A stretch of 64,000 nt of DNA, taken from NCBI GenBank assembly GCA_036785705.1, contig JAWUZG010000032.1, forward strand, positions 11,116,001 to 11,180,000. Direction: 5' to 3'. This stretch comes from Acanthornis magna. Taxonomy: Eukaryota; Chordata; Aves; Passeriformes; Acanthizidae. Below, piece by piece: positions 51,477-61,560 of this stretch (the stretch's first letter is position 1; each line of letters starts with the position of its first letter). A program made the position numbers and the translations under genes. The notes beneath the pieces were generated by a model. It did not search any database and had not been told where the DNA came from. It saw nothing but the letters and a program-made list of their open reading frames with translations.

Positions 51477-54400
51477 GGCACTGCAGTTGTGTAATACTTA
51501 ATAATTACTTGGGAACACCATAAACATTAACTTCATGTTATCATTCATCCAAACCTAGGATTACTGTGATCTGAAACAGATGAATGAGGAAAACAGCTAC
51601 TGTTTTAAATAGCTCAATTGTACATTTTCCAGGCAGAAGACAAACTAGCTGTAAATCACAGTTGGTCAGTTTAACGTGGCCTGCATGGTCCCATCAGAGT
51701 AAAACCAAATTCTGGAATCATTAGAACATAGTAACATTTTCCATGGGTGTGGTGTTAACCCAGCCACAGGAATTGAGAAGCACACTCTATATGCAGCTTT
51801 AAGTATCATTGCAGATCATTCCCATATTTATTAGAATGTAAAATATATTATTAGTTAAAAAGGTGATGATTGCTTCATGTTGAAAAGGACTTAATAAAGT
51901 AGATTACCACCACATCATTAAGCATTGTATTCTTACATGTATTACGTGGCTCTTTTGGAAAAAAGGTGGTTGTATTCATACAGTTGATAACAGAAAACCA
52001 ATAAAATTCTTTCTACTCTCACTGCTGTAGTTTTAATATTATTATAATTAGTCCATATTACCAAGAGATGAAGACCATTTCCACACAAAAGCCACTTACC
52101 TTTATTTATTAGTAATTCATATATTTTCCTTAAGACCTAGAATAGTAGTTTATTAATCGATTCATGGGTTTTCTTTAATACCCACCACTGAAACTTTTCG
52201 AATTTTTTTTATATCTTTCTCAGATTAGGAATCAAAGCAAAGTCAGAATGTTGGTGATATCAGTTTATATAAAGGCATTGTATTTTCAGTACTATCCTCC
52301 ACCACATCCTTAACGTGTACCAGTATTTTAATTGGCTTTGGAGAGGCTTAGACTAGGTCTCCAGTGATTTTCTAGGAGTATCAAAATTCTGTTTTTATAA
52401 TTGCTTCACTTTTTATTTTTCAGTATTTCATACAGTTTACTGATCTCTATGTAGGAAACAGCACATAAATCCCCAAACCACTGGGAAAGGCAGAGAAAAC
52501 TAATGGAAGCATTACCTGTTTTAACTATTAACTAATTCTGTAGTTTGGTGGCTTTTTAAAAAGTAAAGTAAAAATTGTGCAGATTAATTAATAAGAAGGC
52601 AGACTTTCCAGCGTGAATGCCCTTGAAGCTGTTTTTTCTGCATCTGTTATTTTCCAAGGTAGGTTTATGACCTCAATGCACATCACATGACTGTGTCACA
52701 TGGCAAAGCTTCCTTTCCTCTTTTTTTCCCCCTCCTTTGTTCAGCTGTACTGTCCATTTCCTTCAAAACACATTCTATCCAGAGAGAGCTTAGCCATTGT
52801 CATCAACATTAGCCAAGGAAAAGCCAAAAATGAGAAAAAAAAATTTCTTGATCTCGGTAGTGTTGCAGTAAGTATCCTAATTGTTCTAAGATGTGGTTTT
52901 TCCTCATAAACCTGCAGATCATAAAGAAAGCTGGTACATCACATAGCCAAAAAATAATCCAATATAAGTATATGTACTCTATCAACCAAATTTGCTTTTA
53001 TGCTCACATTAGGAATAGTAATGTAAAAAACATTGCTGGAAAGCACAATTCTCTTGGAGCTTCCCTATTAAGTCCTATAGCTACCACTGAAGACTTTGTG
53101 TCAGGATGTGTTTATGTCAGGAAACTGACAGACAGGAGCAGTGGATTTTCCGAGACTTTCTAAGGGGTAATATTCTTTGCTTTGCTCCACAGCTAACTAG
53201 AAAAAGGTGCTTAACTGCACTGTCATCATTCATAAATTACATTTAGGAACACATCCTTTGCCTATAGGGTCTTGTTTTACTACTCTGGAGAAAACTGTAG
53301 TAAATTCAATAGGAGTTTGCCACTGACTTTTACTGAGCCAAGATTCCATCCCCTGCATCAGACTTCCGCCTGTCAGGAAGGTCCTTTCAAATTTCTCTGC
53401 TATTGTAAAGGAGATAAAGGTAGAGACTGGGATGTTTGCACATGGCTAGAGTGCTGCCAAGGGCTTCTAATTTATACGATGATCAGAGCCTTAATGAGCA
53501 GAGAAAAAAGGGGGCAAAAATTTGTGTCCGGATCCTCAGCTGTGATAATTCCTTGTGGGTGTGTATATTTAAACTCACACCATCTGGGGATCCAGACAAA
53601 ATATATTTGGATAGTATTATTTTCTTAACATTTACTTGTTTTTTAAGGCAGATGAATGAATGGCAAGATATGAACATTATTATTTATTTTTATTTTGAAA
53701 AATTTAAAGCCAAACTCTTTAAATGTAGTAGTATAAGTCAGGGAGTAGATTCACAGTAGATTCATTGGTTTTGTCAGCTTTGTAAAACCTATATAAAAAT
53801 GAAGAAGATGGGTTTCTTTGGATTAAAGGTCTGGGGATGTTATCTTTGCAATATATAAATATGAGTTTTAAAATAATTTAATTCTATGCATGGTTTTATT
53901 TAGTTTCTTTTGGTTTTTATTCCTAGTGGTAGAACAGTGTAATAATGCAGTTAATTCTCTTTGATATGGGTAGATTTCACCCCATTCTCACATACAGTTA
54001 TATTTATCCAGTAAGTGGAGCAAGAAGCCTTCTACTTCTTTTTACTAAGCTGAAGAAGTAAAACAAATGAATCATATGTACAGAAGAATAAACTTGTGTA
54101 ATTTCCATAATATAAAAAAATTAGTAAGTACAACATAAAAGGTATCAGTTATTATTTTAGGTGTAATATCTAAACAAAGCTTACATGAGGACCTGTCCTT
54201 GGGCAAGTATGTATTTTGGATTGTCATTTTAAAAAAAGTTGACTTTATAAAGATGATGTAAAAGGTGTTGTATGTCCTCTAGGTAATGAGAACTATTTGC
54301 AGAATACAAAGTCTAACATTTAAAGAGCATGACAAAACTATAAAGAATTTACTGTATTAAGCTGCTTTTTTAACTGGATTTTTTTTTAGATCACACAATT

Positions 54401-55337
54401 TTGTCCTTGCATTTATATAGAAATGTTGATGACATTTTTGCCATAGAAGAAAATTAATTTCAGTATTACATGAAGACAGAATATTCTATGATATTCCACA
54501 TTTATAAATAAACTAAACCCACAAATTAAAAAAATCCTATAGCATTGAAAACAGATGCTAAATTGATGTGAATGGGTGTTAAAGAAAATCTAGGGCTCAA
54601 TCAGTTCCAGAGTAATTTCTTATGCCCTCAGGAATGCAAAATGCATGCAAGTGCAAAAAGAAGATTAATTTTAACACATTAATTTTAAAGGAAAAGTACA
54701 TAAATATAGCTAATTTAAACAAAATTACAGTCATGTTTTTGATGGATTTATTATACTATTTCTTTTATATAAGTGGAAATTTTAATATGAAAGGGTAATA
54801 AACTTTAAGAAAAATATTAGATATAGTTCATATTCTGTATTGGGATAAATTATCCTCTTTTCAAGAAAGAAAAGTTAGAATTATTTACAGTCTTTAAGAA
54901 ATTTTTGTGTAGTCCTTCAATATTCCAGAAGGTGGTCACTACAAATAATCTTTTATTATGTCTATTTTGTCTTAAATAAACTTAAACTTTGACTACTGCA
55001 GCTACTTCCTGTTACAGTTTGCACCTTTTATTTAAGTACCTGTGTCCTTGTGGAGAGACATGACATTTACAGGCAACATTTGCATTACCCATTAGAACAG
55101 ACTCTAAGTGGGGGTTTGTAGAAGGACGTTTTCAGGAAGTTTTGCTTCAGATTAGTTCCTGTTCAGTGCAGTGGAAAACATGTCCATCCATTATAGGAGC
55201 TCATTTAATGCTCTCTTGGAGTGCATTTCTCAGTTCAGTTTCAGGAGAAAGGAATCCAGTTCGTATGTTCCAAGACTTCTCAGTTCATTAACCAAGGACG
55301 TGACAGAGATTTTCTTTAAAGGTGTAGCCATGATCAT
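51477..55337. other. Unique AT-rich non-coding stretch
   Basis: No gene is supported. Frames at 53272-53628 and 53436-53759 (plus) overlap in different phases and carry no recognisable domain. Confidence 0.5.
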
Positions 55338-55665
55338 TATCATAGAATCAGAGAATGGCCCGGGTTGTAAGGGATCTGAAAGATCATCAAGTTCCAACCT
55401 GCCTGCCATGGGCAGGGATGCCACTCACTAGAGTGGCATTGGATTTCTCAGAGCCCCATTCAATCTGACCTTGAATAGTTTCAGAGGTGGAACATCCACA
55501 ACCACTCTGGGCAACCTCTTCCAGTGCCTCACCACCCTCACAGTTAAGAATTTTTTCCGAATGTGTAATATAAAACTACCTTCTTTCAGTTTGAAGCTGT
55601 TCCCTCTTGTCCCGTCACTAGAGGCCCTTGTAAAATGTCTGTCTCCAGCTTTCTTTTCATCTGAC
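55338..55665 (-). mobile_element. CR1 LINE 3' fragment, minus strand
   Basis: It starts with tcatagaatcagagaatgg and continues through 'aaagatcatcaagttccaac', 'tgccatgggcagggatgcc', 'gggcaacctcttccagtgcc' and 'tcaccaccctcacag' to 'ttccctcttgtccc'. All are standard landmarks of the reversed avian CR1 3' region. About 330 bp remain. The short frames on both strands are chance. It is better preserved than the copy at 12437. Confidence 0.92.
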
Positions 55666-55989
55666 ACACATTAAAACTGTGCTAGGGAAACTTCTAGAAA
55701 TGAAACAAATATGGATGACTCCATGTCAGTGTTTGAGTCTGTGCCACAGCTTTTTCTGAGTTACTAATAAAGGTGTGCTCCTCTATGCCCTGACCCTGCA
55801 GAAATACCTAAATATAATTGCTTTGCTTAGAATCACCAGAGGAAAGAACAATCTATTTACTTGTTTATGTATCACAAAGGAAAAGATATTTCAGTTATTT
55901 TTTTAATCACTAATTCGTCTTCTTTCTCAGAAAGACTGATCTTCAGTACTGCCATTTTCAAATGTGCAAAAGTAAAGCTTTTCTTATCA
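55666..55989. other. Unique non-coding stretch
   Basis: Nothing recognisable is seen between the CR1 copy and the CTAT array. Confidence 0.5.
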
Positions 55990-56061
55990 TATATTTATAT
56001 ATATACACACATATTTATATATCTATCTATATCTATCTATATATCTATATCTATATCTCTA

Positions 56062-56115
<54 letters not shown>

Positions 56116-56144
56116 CCTATCTACCTATCTATCTATCCATATCA
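55990..56144. repeat. (CTAT)n microsatellite with TATA-rich leader
   Basis: A TA/TATATC-rich leader leads into a nearly pure CTAT run at about 56063-56114, then CTAC-interrupted units to about 56144. The I/Y/L/S frames over it are artefacts. It is a likely length-polymorphic locus. Confidence 0.95.
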
Positions 56145-56914
56145 CTTTCTAAGTGTGCTAAGCCTGACCCTTTGGAAAGCCCCATTCTCCACTTTCTCAT
56201 AATGAGTTTTCTCTCCTTGGCCTCCTTAAAGGTTGCCTGGTCAATTCACAGCCTGATGCATATGCTAGAGTGAGAGGCTTCAGTTCCTAGCATCTGTGCT
56301 CGGAGAACAGAAGGCAGTGTGGGAACTCTTAGGGGGTCACAGCTCAGAATGAATCACTTGTTTGGAATTCATTTTATTGTCTTCAAAAATTTCTTTAAAA
56401 AGTCTTGAATAGGTTTTCCTTTCTATCAGATTAAAGAACCGTAGATGTCACTGAGACCATACTTAATGAATATATATTCTGTGAATTTTTTTCCACACAC
56501 TGCATATAGTTTTGTCTGTACAGGATATTTTCCTGCTATCAAACTGAGTTTCATGGGACAACAATTTGGTTTTGGAAACACTGATTGCTGACTGCTATAA
56601 GGCTGTTTAAAGAAGAACAGTGAATGATGAACTTTTAATGACGGTATTTTTATGCATCCCTGAAAATATATGGTCCTGTGTTTTTTATTACATTATTTCC
56701 CACTGAGATAAATTCACACCTTAATTTCCAGTCACATTCCATCAGATCTTCCCCTGAATGAACAGTTATTTACTCTGGTGAAATGTTGTGTTAATTCTTT
56801 TAAGTGGTATTTTCAAGTTATCACTTTGTACATGACTCATCAATCAACATATAATTCTAGTTATTAATGGTTTATTCAAGGGTTTTGTTCATTCTTTCTT
56901 TTAAGCCTTTTTGT
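56145..56914. other. Unique non-coding stretch
   Basis: No gene or recognisable element is seen. Confidence 0.5.
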
Positions 56915-56948
56915 TATTAATATGACATCTCATGATGTCATATTAATA
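56915..56948. repeat. Perfect 15-bp inverted repeat, 4-nt spacer
   Basis: Arms 56915-56929 (tattaatatgacatc) and 56934-56948 (gatgtcatattaata) are exact reverse complements around tcat. The arms contain TGACATC/GATGTCA half-sites. It is directly followed by a second hairpin. Confidence 0.93.
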
Positions 56949-56963
56949 TCATATCTTATTATC

Positions 56964-57002
56964 TTATATAATTATATCATATCTTATGATATAATTATAT
57001 AA
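56964..57002. repeat. Perfect 17-bp AT-rich inverted repeat, 5-nt spacer
   Basis: Arms 56964-56980 (ttatataattatatcat) and 56986-57002 (atgatataattatataa) are exact reverse complements around atctt. Almost pure A/T arms make cruciform extrusion plausible. Confidence 0.93.
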
Positions 57003-58846
57003 AGGCAGGTTAGGCTAAAGACTACTTCTTAAACTTCCTCAGGAAAAAGAAAAGTGCAGACCTCTATAATCACATGCAATGTCTGCAATCAACCATGTCT
57101 AAGTTCTCATCTGAGATCACCAAATGTGACACTCTACATAAGATCTTAGTTTGTCTGAGACACATGTTGCATCCACTCATTTTTCACACCATTCCTTTAG
57201 CATCATTACCTCACTTTACACATATGCATCCCATGCACCTGTGATATTCCAGTATGTTTTTCATAAGGACCCCTACCCACACCTGTCTCTAAAACATCCA
57301 CGCTGAATTTGTTAGAAAATCATGTTGTTGTTGGAAAAGAGAAAAAAAGCCATTACCAGGAGCAGAAGTCACCAAGACATTAGCAGTGTCTGTGAAAATG
57401 TCCTTACTTAATGACCAGACACTGTCAGACTGGACAGATTTCTAGCCAATGAGAATTATTACTCAAGGGTGGACTGCTGTTGTCCTTGGCTGTGAACATG
57501 GATTCCTGTACCACTTATTCTTCATGCCCCTCACCGAGATTTGGCAGGAGGCTTGGCATACACTGCACATGGCTGACATTTGCAGTTATCCTTTTCCAAA
57601 TTCATCCTAGTGCTAATCCTAACTCTGCCCTCTGCCTGACAAGGAATGACCACCACTGACCCCAGCTCTCTCCCTATGTACAATGACACAGTGTGAAACT
57701 GGTGCAGCTGCACAGCAGTTGAGGACCATTGCCATTTGCCTCATAGGTCAGCCGGCTGAGGGAATATTTTCAGCCAGCTTACTCTTTGATTCCCTGAGAA
57801 GGTGGAAATTAACTTCCTGCACTGAGGATGAATAACCATTCAAACATATCATGACACCTAGAAAACAGCAGAGTGTGCCCTATAGGTCAGTAGTTATTGA
57901 AAATATCTAAGTAATCTGCAAATTAACAAACCTATGGTTAAGTGACTTTTGAGTAGATCTTGTCACTCTAGCAGAGTCTAGGTTCCTCTGCTGTTGCATA
58001 ACTTATTTCATGGTCAGGTCAATTTTTTCTTAGCTCTTTTCTTATAAACTTAATACTCCAAGTAGTGTTCAGGGCCTTCTTACTGTAGGAGTAACAGTGC
58101 CTCCAACAGATTCTGTAAAATACATATGTAGTTTAAGGTGTACTTCAAAATATTTTAAGGAATCTCTGTCTAGAGGACCTTCAGACAAAACCATTTCAAC
58201 TCCTAATCTAAATCAGAAGTTTAACTCATATATGTCCAGCTGACCTTTCTATTCAGTGTAAGACATTATAATTTATTTCCTCAGATAAAAGATATGCCTC
58301 ATACTAAACTTGGGCTGGTATTGACTGTGATCAGGAATTTATGTTTTCTTACTGGAAGAATGGTTCCTGTTGCAATCAGAGTTAGGATTAGATTTGGATT
58401 AAATATTGGTAGTATAAAAGCTTGAAGAAACCAGTTAATTATTTTCTGCATGCAAGAGTTTGGAATAGAGCTGTTGTCAATTTTTTTTTTAAACTGTGTG
58501 TATAGTTCTTATTATAGTTACTCCTATGTTGGGACTTGCAAATCTAAAACTTGAGTCTAGTTTTTGTTTGAGACTGTGCAGCCTTCAGAGAGAAGACTGA
58601 AAAGAAATCTGGAGTCAATTGCGGTCAACAGTTCCCTTCACTGAATGGGTGGTTCTCTTGGCTAGAATTATTTTTGAGGTTAAGGTTATTTGGGGGAATG
58701 CAATAACTGAAGAACCCATTTCAACATCTGGTGCCTTACCCTCAGAATAAGGAAAAAGAGTTGTTTTAGGACAATGCTTTATGCATTTTTTCTTATAATT
58801 TGCTCCATGACCTTGGTTAAGTTCAGCACTTATGTTTGGGGCTACT
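57003..58846. other. Unique non-coding stretch
   Basis: No gene is supported. The segment 57270-57730 is slightly richer in GC and could be an old unrecognised repeat. Confidence 0.5.
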
Positions 58847-58904
58847 GTTTGGGAATTGTCATAAAAAAAGACAATTTCACACTCGTGGGTTAGAGCAAAA
58901 GGTG

Positions 58905-58910
58905 TTTATT
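58905..58910 (-). terminator. LTR poly(A) signal (minus strand)
   Basis: Plus-strand TTTATT reads AATAAA on the minus strand, followed by 'caccttttgctctaaccc' downstream. The distance from the TATA box (about 360 bp) implies a long R region or a longer leader than in the LTR at 38340. Confidence 0.5.
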
Positions 58911-59270
58911 GCTGAACCCACGAGGTCCAGGATCTCCCGAGGGAGAAATGAAAGGAAAAAGAAAGAAAAAAAAGCACAAAAAAAGGAAGGTCCCAGGACA
59001 GCAATAAGACTCTCCTGGCCACCGGTTGGTGGCCAAGGACAAGGAGATCCCTCAGGCCGGGTGGCGAACTTAAGCTAATCTTAAGTTCAAAAAAAAATTT
59101 TAAGTATAGCCCATAAAAATGGGCAAGAGGCCCAGCACCCGACCCAGCCTCTGACTCCCTGCTAGTCAGAGAGACAGAGACACCAGGCACCCTGCACAGA
59201 CCAGAGTCTGCAGCTGTTGGTGGTAAAGGCACCTGGAAGAAAGAGTCTGACTCAGCTCAAGAGAGCCAAA

Positions 59271-59335
59271 TTTATAAAGTTTTTGATGGGCTGGTCCGAA
59301 TTAGCCTCTCCGCCCTCTCGCTCGCTGGTGATTGG
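59271..59335 (-). promoter_or_regulatory. LTR core promoter (CCAAT and TATA, minus strand)
   Basis: The reversed CCAAT at 59331-59335 lies about 55 bp upstream, on the minus strand, of a TTTATAAA box at 59271-59278. Transcription would run leftward from about 59245. Activity is inferred only. Confidence 0.5.
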
Positions 59336-59449
59336 GAATACTAATTAATGAGGTGGCCTTCCCCACCAATAGATGGATCGTTGCCTAGGGGTAATTTGCA
59401 AAGGCGGGAAAGGGCCTCATTAGTATTCCACTTGAGGTGGGCGGAGAGG
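59305..59449. repeat. Imperfect inverted repeat inside the LTR U3
   Basis: cctctccgccc (59305-59315) pairs with gggcggagagg (59439-59449). Further inside, ggaatactaattaatgagg (59335-59353) pairs with cctcattagtattcc (59415-59429) apart from a short gap in one arm. The two pairings are nested and collinear, so the U3 can fold into a long imperfect stem, with an unpaired stretch between them. Confidence 0.8.
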
Positions 59450-59518
59450 TGCAAACCTTCTATTTTTAGCTCGGGTGCTGCAGAGTGCCTTTAATATTGG
59501 GATGGGTGATGGGCTTAC

Positions 59519-61226
59519 AGATTTACAATACAACATAAAAACTGAGTTTTACATAAATAAAATTACAAAGATAAAGGATTTTTAAAAAGGTACATAACTT
59601 CTGAACTCAGGGTTACATGGGTTCAACTGCTTTTCCATCTAAAATACCTTCAATCCCTTTTATTTTGCTCCAAACAACTTTAATATCCCAATGCTTTTAC
59701 CCAGAAACATTGCACTCTTAAAACATCTTTAAAACAGTCTCTTTTTTTAACTTTTCAATCTAGAACTTTATCAAAAATTCAAACTTTCAACTCCACTCAA
59801 CAGGTACAACAATACAACAGCAACCATCAACTCCAACATGCGAAAAATCACTCCACTCTCATTTATAACAGGAATGTACAGACTGACGCAGGCTACATGT
59901 CTCAAGATTTAAGAAGAGTAATGTTAAGGACAGTTGTTGCTTTTTGTCTGTCCTGTTTGCTGGAGAGTGGCAATCCCTGACTATTGCTGGGTTTAGAGTT
60001 AGGGCTGGACTCAAGAGTCTGAGAGTTGGAAACTGAAGAGCTCATTTGAATGCTTGAAGCTGCACACTCTTCAGCGTTATGCAAAGGAATTGTATTGCCT
60101 GTGTATTGTGTCTTTTCAAAATATCTTTTTTCAGTCTTGTTTTTTTGTTGGCTTTCATTCCTGGGAAACAGCAGTTAAGTTAGATTCAGGAAAGGGTAGC
60201 TTGAGGTGAATGTTCATTGTCTGGCTGGGATTTGTCTTTGGTTGAGGCTAGAGTGGTTTGAGAATTTAAATGTTGCATATCTCATTTTGTTTCTGATGGA
60301 TTTGGGAAATTAGGGATCACAAAGTGACTTGTTTGTTTCGGATCTAAATATTTTGCTCGCTTGTTTTCAGTGAATGTTGACAGCCAGGTAAAACTGGGTT
60401 TAGACTGGATAACCTAAGGACTGATGTTACTGCTCAGATGACATGATCCTAACAGCTGGAAGTAACAGGCATGGGCTAGAATAATTAGGGTTAGGGTAGA
60501 CAGCATAAATTATGAAGAGCCATACTGTTTATGGTATAACATAGGACCTTCAGAGATCGGTGTTTATTGTTACCAAGAAATTATTTTCTTTGCTGTAGTC
60601 AGATATGGTTTAGAGTTAGGCAAAAACGCTGAATAGAGCTCTGGTAACCTCCGTGTCTCATGACACATGGAGCTAAAGAGAGCACATGGAAGTCCATGTG
60701 CTTTTTTCTCTTTCTCAGAACCTGCAGAGATTAGTTCCCTAAGTTATTAAAAGGTAGTTGTTCGGTACTGGTACTTTTATATTTGTATGATGCACAAAAA
60801 GATATGTTTTGCCAAACAGTTTCCTTTGTATCCTGCACATATGTTAATCCCCTTTTGTGATCCTTTTGGGAGGTTAGCTAACCATGTCTCTCTGAAAAGC
60901 ATTCAGTTTAAAAGGTACATATCTCTACAATTTGATATTGATCTGTACAGTTTGTTAAAGACAAGATGGGTGAGTTTGTGAAAGATTTGCCTCCTTCTGT
61001 TCTACACATGCTTCAGATTTCCTCATGAATGCTTCAGTTCTTGAAACACAAATTCTCATTGTTCTAGAAAAAACAGTGCTCTCCTCATTGTGCTTCAGGG
61101 CTCACTTTAGTTCCTCCTTTCCTCCCTGTGCAGTTTTTATTCCCTCTGGTGCCCATGCACAGGGATAGATACCCACAGACATGCCTAGCACTAGAAAGTT
61201 CATTAAAAAAATTCCTTCCAGGAAAT
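59519..61226. other. Non-coding stretch right of LTR; possible internal ERV sequence at its start
   Basis: 59519-59880 is A/C-rich on the plus strand and might be part of the retroviral element, but no viral motif is visible. The rest is unique AT-rich DNA. Two TTAGGG units at 60485-60496 are too few to be a telomeric relic. No gene is supported. Confidence 0.45.
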
Positions 61227-61560
61227 ATCATAGAATCGTGGAATCATAAAATGTTAAGGGATTTGAATAGACTTTAAAGATCATCTAGTCCCAGCCTCCC
61301 CTGCCATAGACAGGCACAGCTCCCATTAAACCAGGTTGCTCAAGGCTTTATCCATCCTGGCTTTGAACACAGTCAGGGCTGGGATGTCCACAGTTTCTCT
61401 GGGCAACCTGTTCCAGTGTCTCACCATCGTCACAGTAAAGAATTTCTTCCTAATATCTAACCTAAATTTCCCCTCTTTGAATTTATACACATTATTCCTT
61501 GTTCTGTCACTATAGTTCCTGACAAAGAGTCCCTCTTTGGCTTCTCTGAGTTGTATTCAC
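61227..61560 (-). mobile_element. CR1 LINE 3' fragment, minus strand
   Basis: It starts with atcatagaatcgtggaatca and passes through 'taaagatcatctagtcccag', 'aaaccaggttgctcaagg', 'gggcaacctgttccagtg', 'cagtaaagaatttcttcc' and 'taatatctaacctaaa' to 'attccttgttctgtcac'. All are landmarks of the reversed avian CR1 3' region. About 330 bp remain, 5'-truncated and non-coding. Confidence 0.93.

Larger units (their letters stand above)
58847..59518 (-). mobile_element. ERV LTR, minus strand, relatively CpG-rich
   Basis: Read on the minus strand, it has TGTAAGCCC at the right end, CCAAT (plus-strand ATTGG, 59331-59335), TATAAA (within 59271-59278), AATAAA (58905-58910) and an ACA end near 58847. This is the U3-R-U5 order of a retroviral LTR of about 670 bp. 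It has many CpG sites (for example around 58920, 59020-59070 and 59300-59330), while the flanks have few, so it is probably younger than its surroundings. No clear primer-binding site on the left or polypurine tract on the right was found, so a solo LTR is favoured. No target-site duplication was confirmed, so the ends are approximate. Confidence 0.65.

Noticed and set aside
55861..56273. Open frames of about 100 codons with I/Y/L/S repeats
   Set aside because: They are translations of the CTAT microsatellite.
60485..60496. Interstitial telomeric repeat (TTAGGG)
   Set aside because: Only two units are present, which is not more than chance.
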